Of a DNA stretch of 64,000 nt, positions 35,701-47,450 are shown in pieces; the first letter of the stretch is position 1, and every line of letters begins with the position of its first letter. Source of the DNA: Pratylenchus scribneri. Its lineage: Eukaryota; Nematoda; Chromadorea; Rhabditida; Pratylenchidae. The translations under genes were made by a program, and so were the position numbers. The DNA is taken from NCBI GenBank assembly GCA_030063045.1, contig JAQSEB010000047.1, positions 310,001 through 374,000 of the forward strand, read 5' to 3'. The notes under the pieces were generated by a model. That model saw nothing but the letters and a program-made list of their open reading frames with translations, had not been told where the DNA came from and searched no databases.

Positions 35701-38700
35701 GCCGCAATGATTTTTTCCCTCTTTCTTCTCCGACCAATTTTTGGATCCTTACGATCGTCCTCATCATCACCTTCACAGGAACATTCCTCCTCCTCCTCTT
35801 CCCCATTATTGTCCGAATAATATCCGCTCATTTATTTTATAGAGGAATTTTTTGTTTGCAAAGAAATGGGGCAATGTTTTTGTAAGGGTCAAAAATGGAA
35901 TATTTTCGTTGGATGTCAGTTAAAATTGAGTGAAAGGCGATTATGTGGTGCCATTCAAGGCAAGTCGAGATGGAAGGGGAGATGGTCCTTTGGGCATAAT
36001 CTTTCACAAAAAGAGCCCCCGGGGTTTAAAATGGATGAGGACATTTTAGGAAATGGGCCGGATGAATAATGGGGAAATTTGGCATTTGGCCTCTCCTCTT
36101 TCCGATGACCAAACTACCCCCTTTTCCCTCCTTAACCCCCCACAAAAACACTAATCTGTCATTTTGGGCATTTTTGGATAAAATTGAGAATTTAAGAAAT
36201 TATTTTTTTATTTTTTAATAAAACATTTTACTCACCGCGATTCATCATCGGAATATATTCGTCCATCGGTTTCTGTCGTGTAAATTGTGGAATCTTCGAA
36301 AGGCCGTCTCCGATGCCCTGAAATTTAATATAAAATTAATAATTAAATTATTTGAATTGTTAATTAAATTGTTAATTATTTTTAAAAGAATTGCCAAGTA
36401 AATAAAAAGAAGCATCAGAGCTGAAATTGCTCGAAAGAGAAAGATGCGAAATTCGGCGGCGAAAGCCAATGAGAAGTTTATGAATATTGACTGCCTGGGA
36501 AGAACCGCCGCATGGAATGTTTGGGTAAAGGAGAATATCATTATAGGATGAAATGAGATCTTAAATAGAAAAAAAGATGGGATATCCCTCCGAAAATTGC
36601 CCATAAATGCCTGCAGCAATATTATTGGATGAGGATGGATTATTCAAATTGATGGCCGATTCATTTGTTGTTTCCAGCGCAGTTTCCTCATTCAAAGGAG
36701 GAAGTTTTAGTATTTTTGAGGATGATTTGGTCAAGTGAGTGGACAAAGTCCGATGAAGTGGTCGAATGCCAGCGGCAAAATTGTATTGTTGTGCTTGTTG
36801 AGGGACCATTTTTTCCGTTTTTCCTCGATGTCCATATCCACTTTCCTCCATATTAAATTCCTCTATTGAAGATTGTTGTTTGTCGATGAAAAGATTTCGC
36901 TGGCAACTGAATCTTTTCAGTGGTCCAGGGGTTGATGAAAGTGAATTTGTTGTTGCACTGTTCGAATTTGCATTGCCAATTTCTTCCTTTCCACCAGCCG
37001 CTTGCTGCCTTTTTCTTGACATTGTCGATGATTGGTTTGTCCCTGCCGCCGCATAATAAATTCTTTTTGGATGTTGTGTCCGGTAGTATCGTCGTTGTTG
37101 TTGAAAAATTTTGATTCGTCCTCTTCTTCGCCAGGATGGCGCAAAAACCGGTGAACTTGTTTCAGCTGAACTGTCCGTTTCGGTCCAATTTGATGTGGAT
37201 GGTCCATAGCTTTCTGGATCCTCTGCCGCCAATTCCTTCCTTTGCCTATTATTTATTCGTCGTCGGTCGAAAATGAAATGTTCCGGTTCTGAAGAGGATA
37301 CTCGAATATTGATGCTTTCGGCAAATCCTTCCGGATCCGGTTCCTCATTAAAATTTGATAAAAATTGGGTTGGAAGAATTTGAACATTTTCCAAATTGAA
37401 TGAAATTCGTTCTGAAGATTTTCTTCTTTTTGTGGTTGAATATGGCTGCTGCTTTTGATGAATTTCATTGGTGGATGTTGATGAAGAATGGCAACAACAA
37501 AAACATTGAGAACAAATGGAACGCATAGGAATTTGGTATTTTTATTATTTTTTGCATTTTCGTTGGAATGGTGGCCACCATTTGAGGTTACAGATTAAAA
37601 TGGAAAAGGTGGTAAAGAGATCAATTGATGTTGCTTTTCGGTGGGTTGGTAGCTGCAAAATTGATGGGCTCTAGGCCCCGGAAAGGGATGTGGGATAAAT
37701 GTGAGAGGACATTTGTTTTGCAACAGAGGAGGGGAAGAAGGAAAGGCAAAGTGCATGAACAGGTGTTGAGGAGGAGTGATGGGTTTGGATTGGACATTGA
37801 ATGAATGTGCTTGATGGAGGAAATTAGTGGGAAAAAAGTTGGGTCGAGAAAGAACAATGATAAATTTTAGTTGGAATATTAATGGCTTTTGTTGGACTAA
37901 TTGAAAAAAATACCTGGACCAAAATGGGAATCAAAATGTTGTTGCAAATGCTGGCGAGGCCTGTAGAGCTGAGTGCTGGTGAGAGGGTAGAGTGGCGCCG
38001 GACCAGGGATCTATAAAATTATAAATAATTAATTATATTATTTTTGGATTTTTAATAAAAATATGGAGGTTGAAGTTACCAAAATATATTAAAAATAAAT
38101 AAAATTATTCAAATGGATATATATCTTTTTAAGTGATTGATTCATTTTTTAAAATACTGATATAATGAAGATTTTATTAAAATTTGAAAAGATGAAAAAT
38201 GGCTTATTGGATGAAAATTTATTTTTCCTATAAATATTTTGAGAACTGTCGAAAATCATACAGTGCGTTTAAGTGCAGCAATTTTGGAGAAGTCAGCTGA
38301 GGATGTGCCATCGGATTGACTTGTTGATCCTTCGGCAGTCAATAAAAACAATTCAAAATGGCCATTTGAAGATCGGCTAAGTGGTTGAGTGTCATCGCGA
38401 ATTTCTGCCTTCACTTCTCTATAATGTTAATAAATTAAAGTTAAAAATTATTTGTTTACCCTCCAACTTCTGGGTCGATTGCTTTGCAATAGAACTTGAA
38501 GTTCGTCCTGTTGAGGACTCGTTTGAAATCAGCTGAAAATAAATTAAATTTAAATAATGTAGGAGTAGGATTGATTCGATTATAAGGTTTTGTTCATTTT
38601 TCTTGTGTAATGACAACATATTAAAGAAAACATTTCCCATTATTTTTCATATATTTAATAATTTATTAGATAATAACCTAAAGTAATTTTGTCTGGTGGT

Positions 38701-39048
38701 GTTGGCACTTCTGTACAATACGGCGTTTGTTCATCATCAATGTGGTAATAAATCTTAAATAATAAGGAAATATGGAATATTTGAATTCTTTAAATTTAAT
38801 TTTACTTTTGTGGCTCCTCGGGTGGCCGCTGAACTCGCCATTGATTTTGAAGAATGAGAAAAATGGGACCCAACTTCGGAATTTTTATCCTTTTCTGTTC
38901 GGCATTTGTTGTTGATTTCATCTGGGGTTTGGCCATTTTTGTCGGCGTCATTTTTTGGAGATTGTTCATGATCCAATTTTAGTGAAGAAGTGATTTTGTT
39001 TAATGAATTTATCCTTTCTAATTCATTTAAATTTTCTTCGGCGGCCAT
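32776..39048 (-). CDS. dsh: Dishevelled (DIX, PDZ and DEP domains)
   Basis: Starts at ATG 39048-39046 ([19 protein letters not shown]) after a TTTCAG acceptor and ends at TAA 32778-32776, with about 14 exons. DIX spans three exons: [40 protein letters not shown] and [15 protein letters not shown] long Ser/Arg-rich linker includes the big exon at about 37430-36610, whose donor is [25 protein letters not shown] and [43 protein letters not shown] and [20 protein letters not shown]. The C-terminal third is Gln-rich. Dishevelled relays Frizzled signals to beta-catenin and planar-polarity pathways. Two introns (near 33600 and 34650) carry tRNA-like relics. Confidence 0.93.
33577..33642 (+). pseudogene. 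tRNA-like relic in a dsh intron
   Basis: Plus strand: A-box-like TTAGCCGAATGGGTGA, a degenerate middle, then the B box GAGTTCGAATCC. The acceptor stem does not close. It is antisense to dsh. Confidence 0.55.
34611..34687 (-). pseudogene. tRNA-like relic in a dsh intron
   Basis: Minus strand: A-box region TTTGGCTCAGTTGATAG and B box GGTTCAGTACC in a T-arm with short GC pairing. The middle is too degenerate for a confident anticodon. Confidence 0.55.
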
Positions 39049-39129
39049 TCTTGCCAATAAATCTATCTGAAAAAGAACAAATTCATAGAAAATTGCTTCC
39101 AAATGTATTTTTTATTATCTTGTAATAAA

Positions 39130-39778
39130 TAGGGAACGGATAGTTATGCATTTAAAAATAGTGAAATATACGTATAAAATATGCACAAAAATTACAAAAT
39201 ATGCACAAAAATATGCAAATAAAATTGAATTTTTCTGCCTTTTTAGCAATTTTTTTAAATTTTTCAAAACCAATTTTACTACATTTTCAGAGAAAAATGC
39301 CTAAAATAGCTTTAAATAGGTTTTTTCGTCCAAAAAAAATATTTGGATGTGACAGGATTCGAACTTTAGACCCCACGTAAGTTTGCATTCGAAAGACTAC
39401 TCTCTCCGCTATTCAGCCAAAAATTTTCAGCTGCCAAGATTGGCTGTTTTTATCAATTGAAAACCAAAAATGCAAATTTTTTTATCTTTTCAAGATTTTT
39501 TTGACAAATTTAATCCAATTTATTAAATCTCAGTTCTAAAATTTTCATTTTTATTGCATTTTTGATTGAAAATTTCCCTAAAAATGACAAAATATGCATA
39601 ATATGCGGAAAAAATGCAAAATATGCAAATATGCACAAAAAGTTGAAAATATGCAAAAATATGCAGTTTAAAAACCATTTTTTTACGTTCAAACATAGTT
39701 ATAAACACTTTTTATATTTATATACAGCGATACAAGTCCAGGAAAAAAATATGTATTTGCATAACTATCCGTTCCCTA
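39130..39778. mobile_element. hAT-type non-autonomous DNA transposon (MITE)
   Basis: 649 bp with 21-bp terminal inverted repeats (TAGGGAACGGATAGTTATGC at the left end, mirrored at the right). The 8-bp sequence GTAATAAA lies directly outside both ends (39122-39129 and 39779-39786). An 8-bp target duplication and TAGGG-like ends fit the hAT superfamily. The inside has no transposase frame. It contains a tRNA-like relic. It sits about 80 bp upstream of the dsh start codon. Confidence 0.85.
39344..39420 (-). pseudogene. tRNA-like relic inside the hAT element
   Basis: Minus strand: TTGGCTGAATAGCGG (A-box-like), a long middle as in class II tRNAs, and AGTTCGAATCCTGTC (B box). It lies wholly within the transposon at 39130-39778. 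Confidence 0.6.
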
Positions 39779-39907
39779 GTAATAAATAATAAACTCAATA
39801 AAATATGATTTATGAGGTTTTTCGGTTTAATATTCGGGTTTGGTTTTAGTTGAAAGCTTGTTATTTCGTTTTCGTTGTTTTCGGGTTCATGTTCATTCCT
39901 CTAAAAA

Positions 39908-40317
39908 CGTGTTTGCGCGTTTCACCGAAAAGGTCGGAAATGTGCGTTTCATCGAAAAAGGTCGGAAATATTCATATTTCAATTTAGAGGGGTTAAACTA
40001 AAAAACCAATGATGTTTTCGGATTCAGCATGTTGGAAAACCCCTAAAACCAGTTTAAAAACATATATTTATGGATCTTAAACTAGCAAAAACGTTGTTTA
40101 TTTGAAAACATGTAAAATATCAACAACATTGTGGTTTTAAAAGTTTTTGCGCAAAAAATATATGTTTTTTAAACTGGTTTTAGGGGTTTTCCAACACGCT
40201 GAATCCGAAAACATCATTGGTTTTTTAGTTTAACCCCTCTAAATTGAAATATGAACATTTCCGACCTTTTTCGATGAAACGCGCATTTCCGACCTTTTCG
40301 ATGAAATGCGCTAGCAC
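39908..40317. mobile_element. Long-inverted-repeat element, probably Mutator-type MITE
   Basis: Two arms of about 170 bp (about 39908-40080 and 40150-40317) are inverted copies of one another around an AT-rich loop. The arms share GGTCGGAAAT repeats and a GATGTTTTCGGATTCAGC segment. The 10-bp word CCTCTAAAAA lies immediately outside both ends (39898-39907 and 40318-40327). A duplication of 9-10 bp with long inverted arms is typical of Mutator-like elements. There is no coding frame. Confidence 0.8.
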
Positions 40318-40327
40318 CCTCTAAAAA

Positions 40328-40643
40328 ATATGATCAATAAAATTTATTTTTTTTGGCATAATTTCGACAAAATATCCTATTTCTCTTTTACTTTTTATTC
40401 TCTTCTTTTTCACTTAACAATCTTCTTTTTCGTTCTCTCACATTCACAATACAATTGTTGATGTTAGTGAGTTTGAAGTTAATTGTATTGTTTCCGATTT
40501 CCGTTCCTAATTATTCCAATCCAGAGCAGACCTAATTAAAATTCTCAATTTTTGCTCCAATATGCATTATTTTTTTTAATAAAATCAAATTCAAAATATT
40601 TTTTATTTTTTAGAAAAGCTTGAACTTGAATCAAAGAGATAAA
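40328..40643. other. Intergenic, 5' flank of ELOF1
   Basis: AT-rich, no gene or repeat recognised beyond the flanking element. Confidence 0.4.
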
Positions 40644-40947
40644 ATGGCGAAACGCAAGTCAAAGAGGAAGGCGCCGACAAAAGTGAAAGCGATTCAGCCG
40701 TTGGATACTCAATTCAATTGTCCATTTTGCAATCACGAGAAAGTTTGTGAGGTCAAAATGTGAGTTTTTTTTAAATGAATTTTAGTTTAATTTTAAATAA
40801 TTTATTTTTAGGGATCGTGAGCGAAATGTCGGGTTCATCCAATGTCGTGTATGCATGGAAGACTTCCAAACTTCAATAAATTCATTGACGGAGCCTATCG
40901 ATGTTTATTCTGATTGGATTGATGCATGCGAAGCGGCAAATCAATGA
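40644..40947 (+). CDS. ELOF1: Transcription elongation factor 1 homologue
   Basis: Two exons, ATG 40644 to TGA 40945-40947, about 83 residues. The basic start [20 protein letters not shown] is followed by a four-cysteine zinc ribbon: [14 protein letters not shown], then [14 protein letters not shown], and [17 protein letters not shown] at the end. This is the full Elf1/ELOF1 family pattern (CxxC...CxxC and DVYxxWxDxCE). ELOF1 rides with RNA polymerase II and takes part in elongation through chromatin and transcription-coupled repair. Length is typical. Confidence 0.96.
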
Positions 40948-41298
40948 ACAAGAACAATGATGATCGATGATCCCATAATTTAAATTCGTCGCCCGACATT
41001 ATATTATATTTCATTCCATTTATTCCATCCGCATTTCTCCTATATAATCGATATCATATTTACATTTTTTTGTTTTGGATAAAAGATGTACAACAAACCA
41101 TTTATAATAAAGCTTTCCCCATCATAAACCAGACCAATTACCAAATAAAATAGTATAAACAATAGGTATTTTCTGATGATGAGATGATGGATCTTATCGC
41201 CCAATTGCGTCATTTTGTTAATCGATTATTTCCTTCCATTCTCCGGGTCATTTTGATAACAATCCAAAAAATATATTCATCTAAATTACCAGTAAAAA

Positions 41299-43218
41299 AT
41301 GGAAATTAATTTGAAAAATTTTGACAATCGAATTCACCAATGGCATTCAGTTGCGGACGAGCCACTTCCTCTACAATCCCATAAATTTAATCCCCAGACT
41401 TGTTCATTTTTGGTCAGTAAAGGAGATATATTAAATACAAAAATCCGCAAATGTCAAAAAAAGATTTTAGACCAACGTTTATTGCCTCACCGAACGGAAT
41501 TTGTTGCCATAGAATGCCTTCAAGATGGATTCGATGCAATCAAGCAGATGAAGGTGTGTGTGGAATGGCTAAAAATACCAATTTTCTTTATTCATATTTA
41601 ATCAAGACTCTTGGATCTCATTAAATAGCAACTCCATGTATAGATATAGTTTGATTTTTAATGCGCAAAAAGTCTTTCCAAACCACCTTTCGATTCCATT
41701 TTCTTTCTAGGTTCGTGGCGCACCCCTAATAGCCACCGTTGGAATGTTGACTCTTTTGGTTGAGCAAAAACGGGTGGAAAAAGATGGCCCCAAATGGTCA
41801 TCGTCCAAGGAATTTGCACAAAATTTGGAGGCAAATTGCCATTTCCTATTGAGTGCCCGTCCAACGGCCATCAATTTAGCCAATGCTTTTGATGAACTCC
41901 GCGAATTCATGGGCAAACAAAATTTGTCCCAAACAAACATTTTCGAATTGGAAAATCGGTCGGCAAATGTGTGGTGGAATTAGGGGAAAACAAATTAAAA
42001 ACAGAATCCACAATTTTGTGTTGGAATGGCAAGCACGTGAACGACGTGAGAATGATCGGTTGCTTCGGAATTCGGTGATTGCCATTCGAGGAGCCATTAA
42101 AAAGGAACAAAAATTGGTGGCAATGACAATTTGTAATACAGGCCAATTGGCCACATCCTCATTCGGCACCGCACTTGGTTGGAAACGTTATTTTATAATG
42201 ATGAAGAAGAAAAGCCATTTAAAATACGCAGGGGTACTCCTCCTGCTCCATCGACTTGGTCATTTGGAATTGGTCATTGTACTCGAGACTCGACCCTACA
42301 ATCAAGGATCACGATTGACTGCCTACGAATTGCAACAAAGCGATGTGCCCTTTCGACTGATTCCGGACAGCGCTGTAAGAAAGAAAATGGAGAATGATGA
42401 TTTTGCCTTAGGAAAATTTCAAATAATAGAAGGGAAATTTCGAACAAAGATAATGGATTCAGATTCATTCAAAATGCCCTCAAAAATGAATGCTTTCAAT
42501 TTACTGTTCCTCCTCTTTTAAAGGCAGCCGCTGCAATGCGCCATTTTGGAGTGGATTTTGTGGTGGCTGGAGCCGATCAAGTTGCATTAAACGGAGACAC
42601 GGCAAACAAAATTGGCACTTATTCATTGGCAATCAATGCCAAGCATCATTCCATCCCATTTTTCATTTGCACTCCAATGTCGTCCGTGAATGTCCGACTG
42701 GCGGATGGAAAAGGCATTCGGGTGGAGGAAAGGCCGCCCAATGAATTGACTCATTGGAATGGTATTTATGAGATTTGGATTTATTGAGATTTGGAGGAAA
42801 TTAGCTGAGCTCATTCATTCATTTTTATTCTGGCTTAAAATTTAGTTGATTTTTATGAGGGCTATTAATGATATAATTAAGGCTTGAAGGGCTAATTCCA
42901 CCTTTGGAAATTATCATTTATCTCAATCTCAATCAAAAATATAAGGAATTTATTAAAACAATTGCCCATTAAAATTGCAACTTTTCTTACATATTAATAA
43001 ATGAATATTCCCCCTGGGTGTGCCCTCATCAAAGTGCCAATTCAATGTTTCTTTTTTAACCCATTCCATTCCTAGGCCAACCCACTTCACCCCCGGATTG
43101 CCCAGTCTGGAATCCAGCATTCGATATTACGCCGGGCGCACTTATTTCCGGCTTCTTGACGGAATGCGGCAACTTTAAAGCCGAACAACTTGCCAAAGGG
43201 GCACTTGCCGAAAAATGA
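41299..43218 (+). CDS. MRI1: Methylthioribose-1-phosphate isomerase
   Basis: ATG 41299 to TGA 43216-43218, about six exons. Motifs are [57 protein letters not shown] joined to [88 protein letters not shown] and [20 protein letters not shown]. These include the catalytic cysteine region (CNTG) and the catalytic aspartate in AGADQV. The enzyme is an eIF2B-like isomerase in the methionine salvage pathway. One donor (AATCG then GTCGGC) gives a 45-nt intron. Confidence 0.93.
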
Positions 43219-43380
43219 AAAGACACGAAAGAAGAAAGAGGAATCCCCATTTCAATGCTGTTTTTGACATTTTTTTGGTCTTTTTTGAGGGTGAAATCAG
43301 CAAAAAGAGGAAGGAAATAAACACACAAAATAGTCGATGGTGGCAAAATTCTCAAAAGTGCAAAATTCCTTCAAAAATTA

Positions 43381-43825
43381 TGTAATGTGGGGGAGACTCC
43401 GGAATTGAAGGGGAATTGGTTGGGAAGGTGACAGGTTCGTAAGACTTTCCAGGTTGCCCGAAGGTCCCGGAGGCCTCTGGCATTTACCCCTAGACTCTTT
43501 AATAAAGGTAGACATTGGGGGTGGAGTTTATTTATTAAAAAGAATTAAAAAGTTGTGAATTAAATAAATATTAAATAATTATGAAGGGGAAAAGGAGGAA
43601 ATATATTTAAGAAAATTATATTAAAAAGGTGGAAGGAAGTGGGGAAAATATTTATTCGGGGGAAGATTATCAAGGTGGGGAGAGTTTGCTAAAGTTAAGT
43701 TCTTCTTCTGGCCAGATCCATTGGGTTGAGCAATCGGCCGCCAAAGGTGTTGAAATCCATTGTGGGCGGGACGACGAATGACGAATAATAGACGAAATAG
43801 GAAAAAATAATTTTGGGATATTACA
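43381..43825 (-). repeat. 3' LTR of the retrotransposon
   Basis: 445 bp, identical by eye to 47006-47450. It contains an AATAAA-like T/A region and GC-rich stretches. It is the 3' LTR in element orientation. Confidence 0.9.
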
Positions 43826-43840
43826 TGCCCCTTTTCTTTT
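43826..43840 (-). other. Polypurine tract
   Basis: Reads AAAAGAAAAGGGGCA on the minus strand, abutting the 3' LTR, the expected plus-strand primer site. Confidence 0.8.
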
Positions 43841-45789
43841 CAAGGATCGTCCTCGATCCGATTTTCAAATAGATTTTCCATTTAAAATATAAAAGTCACA
43901 AAATTCCAAAATCAAATGTGGCAAATAATTTCATCGGCTTGGAGAGCAAGATAACGGCTTCTCGTTCGTGCCTGGAGGAGTGTCATTCAAATTTGCAATT
44001 CCGATTTTAACGTTCACATTTTTTGTTTATATTTTTTCTGTGCCATATTTTGTCGAAAAGTGATGCGAATGAATGTGAATTGTGAACTGGGACAGCAGCA
44101 GCAACATTTGTCATTGATGAATGATGCAGATGTTTGCAGGATTTGGTCGAGAATTACTGGTAGATGATATTGGAAGCAGAATTGCCAAAAATTTTAGAAG
44201 CAAAGTTGTCAAAACATTTTGCAAAGTAAATTGTGTGATGGGGCATGTATTGGGCAGCAGTGTTTATTGTTTTGGCCATAATAATCGGTGCATTGTGATG
44301 GGCATTATGTTGTTGGCATCCAGTAGAAGAAAAGTCAACCAATTTAATGCCACTGCCTCCATTCTTTTGGAAAATGCCAAATTCAACAAAAAAATTGGAA
44401 AAAGTCAAAAAATTTACAAAATTCTGAATCCTTTTGCCTCATCAAAAATGTGATGATAATTGATTATGATATGTATCCAAAATAATTATTTGATTGATCA
44501 ATCAAATATTCCAACAAATGATAAAGGAATTTGGCATTCAAATTAGAAAAAAAAAATGATTATTACAACAAATTAATAAGTTCTTCCATTAGAATATTTT
44601 TTCTCTTTTCTTTGCATTTCCAACAAATATTTGAGAATTAATTAGGTCGGCATTTGTTTTGACATTAATCACCATTTTAATAGAATCTCTCGTTTGCAAA
44701 AATTGTTCTTACATTTCTACTTTAGGTATTATGTTTCTTTTTTTTTTCAAAAATTCACAAAACTCCGCATTAAATCAATCGAAATTGATTCTATTTCATT
44801 TTGTTTTCCATCAGCAATTGCCATCAAAAATTTGGTCCTGATATTTTCCACTTAGTTTGATGCAAAAGTGGAATTAAAAAATTATCATATTCCAAGTAAA
44901 CGACTAAATTGATTGTCTTTTCGATTAGGAAATTTCCGCGAAATCGGGCATTTCTTTTGTGACAACAATATTATAAGCAATTTCTCTCGATACTAATCTG
45001 AAATCCTCATATCTGCCTGTCCAAAAATTCAATATATAAATTATCAAAATTGTAATTGCCCAATTCGCCTTTTCATTTCAGAGCCGATAATTTTTGCTTT
45101 TACACTTTTTTATGTCATTATTCGCATTGTTTTTCCATTTTATATTGATTTGCTTTTTTTCAAACAAATAATGGATTAATATAGATTAGGAATTCTGCAA
45201 ATCTATTCATCAATAAAAAGATCTGTCGATTTCATTTAATTCGAAAAATCCACTTGAACCAAATTATTTAATGTCGTTTTGTGGTATCTATTCAGCAATT
45301 TTATTTGTTTTCTATTTAATTCTGAAAAATCCTATATCGGATCCGTCACATCTGCCTTTTCAACTCTCATTTATTTTCGGTTTCCAGCCATGTTGGCTTA
45401 TTTTTTTTCTTCTCAAATCGTTTTTCAATTCCAAATTGATTGTTTCTTTAGGATTTTCCTCTTCAAAAACATTGCCTAATCTCGATATTGTGAATTGCTA
45501 GGTTGCCAGGCCAACTTTTATACCCAACAGGGACCTATTGGCAGTGGCTAACAATCACTTAGGCTTTTCATTTTGGCAATTCATTTTTTTTGCCTTTTTT
45601 GATTACCTCCTTTATTTTATTGTTGGCAAATGGGCGGCTCATTAGGAGTCTTGGAAGGAAATATTTTATTTTGACCGATCAGAGGAAAACTGGTATTTGG
45701 CATTGATATGGAACAATGAATTTTTATTCGTTTTTTTTTTTGATGTATTTTGTTGGTTATCAATTATCGTTATTGCCGTTGGCATTAAA

Positions 45790-46056
45790 TCAAGGTTGCA
45801 CAACACTTTGTTTTTGATGAAAGGATCTATCGAAAAAAAGAAAGGCCCTTTCGTTGGTTTTTGACATCAACAATATGTTCTTTTCTGATTTTATATCAGC
45901 TAAATTGGCCTTTTTCCAATTGCTGAGGGACATATATTTGTCAATTTTATCCTCTCCTTCTTTATCGGCAGATGGTGATTTTTCCATATCAATTAAATTA
46001 CCATTAAATTGTTTGCCACAAATTCGGCAATATTGTTGATTGTTGATGACCATCAT
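45790..46056 (-). CDS. Small open frame with a CxxC motif inside the retrotransposon
   Basis: About 88 codons from ATG 46056-46054. The N-terminal part QQYCRICGKQFNGNLIDMEK has one CxxC pair; the middle is Lys/Glu-rich (SLSNWKKANLADIKSEKN). It could be a captured host exon, a remnant of gag, or chance. No second metal-binding pair is visible. Confidence 0.3.
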   Translation of the reverse strand: MMVINNQQYCRICGKQFNGNLIDMEKSPSADKEGEDKIDKYMSLSNWKKANLADIKSEKNILLMSKTNERAFLFFDRSFHQKQSVVQP

Positions 46057-46987
46057 TTTTCCTTCCACTTTTTATGTTGCCAAATTGGAATACTAATTTA
46101 TTAATTTCTTTATGCACTCATTCAATAAATTATTTTCACTTTCATTTCCATTCTCATCATTCATTTTTTTTACAAATTGTTTTTTTTAGCCAATTCCGCA
46201 ATTTTCGGATCGTCGCCCGATGACGAATTTGTTTTGTGGAGGTGAATAGGTGAAGTTAGTAAATTTGATTGAGAAATTTTTTTTTTATTTTCGAAAGAAA
46301 TGGGTCAAAAAGTTTGGTGATGAAATGTTGGTTGGATTTAATAGGTGTGAAAAATTTGTCTCATCCCCATGTTCTTTCGATGTTTATTCATCCGCCGATC
46401 GTGAATTGCAGATGTTTTTTTTTTTATTTGTCCTTTTGAAAGCCTGAGCGATTGAGAATTCATTTTGCCCTTTTTATATTTCAAAATTACATATTATTTT
46501 AATATTTATTTTAGAGATTCGAAATCGGTTGATCAGGCCGATCTGACGAATTTTAAAAGGTTAGGGAAAGAGAAAAAAAATGGGCATTCTAAAGGGAGAA
46601 TTGGAAAAGGAAAATAATTATTTAAATGGAAAGGAATTGGTGGTATGGGGAGTTAAAGAGAGGAAATATAATTTAAATATTTTATTTGATAATATTTTTA
46701 ATTTCTCCCAATTTTATTTTATTTCGCTCAATTTGTCCATTATTATCTAATTATTATTATTATTTTTTTTGGCTTAAGGTCTTAAATACGGAAATTTTAA
46801 TGGACATTATTTATCAAAAGGCTTTATGCGCATTTGCCTTTTAATAGGTGCACCTTTATCTCTTTTATTTATTTATAAATTTATTTATTTTTTGGCTTTC
46901 AAAAATTCAAACAAGGCAAGATAAAATTCACGATCTCGCATAGCAGAGTTAAGAACTATTTCAATTCCGGATTTTTGAAATAGCCAG

Positions 46988-47005
46988 CCCCTGCTAGCGG
47001 CACCA
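46988..47005 (-). other. Primer binding site
   Basis: TGGTGCCGCTAGCAGGGG on the minus strand starts exactly at the end of the 5' LTR. TGG pairs with the CCA of a tRNA 3' end. The donor tRNA was not identified. Confidence 0.75.
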
Positions 47006-47450
47006 TGTAATGTGGGGGAGACTCCGGAATTGAAGGGGAATTGGTTGGGAAGGTGACAGGTTCGTAAGACTTTCCAGGTTGCCCGAAGGTCCCGGAGGCC
47101 TCTGGCATTTACCCCTAGACTCTTTAATAAAGGTAGACATTGGGGGTGGAGTTTATTTATTAAAAAGAATTAAAAAGTTGTGAATTAAATAAATATTAAA
47201 TAATTATGAAGGGGAAAAGGAGGAAATATATTTAAGAAAATTATATTAAAAAGGTGGAAGGAAGTGGGGAAAATATTTATTCGGGGGAAGATTATCAAGG
47301 TGGGGAGAGTTTGCTAAAGTTAAGTTCTTCTTCTGGCCAGATCCATTGGGTTGAGCAATCGGCCGCCAAAGGTGTTGAAATCCATTGTGGGCGGGACGAC
47401 GAATGACGAATAATAGACGAAATAGGAAAAAATAATTTTGGGATATTACA
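47006..47450 (-). repeat. 5' LTR of the retrotransposon
   Basis: Identical copy of 43381-43825. In element orientation this is the promoter-bearing LTR. Confidence 0.9.

Larger units (their letters stand above)
43381..47450 (-). mobile_element. Non-autonomous LTR retrotransposon
   Basis: Two identical 445-bp direct repeats bound a 3,180-bp interior. Repeat ends are TGTAAT and ATTACA. On the minus strand a TGG-initial primer binding site (46988-47005) follows the right LTR, and a polypurine tract (43826-43840) precedes the left one, which fixes the orientation. ATTA flanks both outer ends, fitting a short target duplication. The interior is AT-rich with no reverse transcriptase, integrase or protease motif that I can see, so it must rely on proteins from another element. 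Confidence 0.88.

Noticed and set aside
35866..36069. Plus-strand frame in a dsh intron
   Set aside because: Antisense to the intron, no motif, low-complexity composition.
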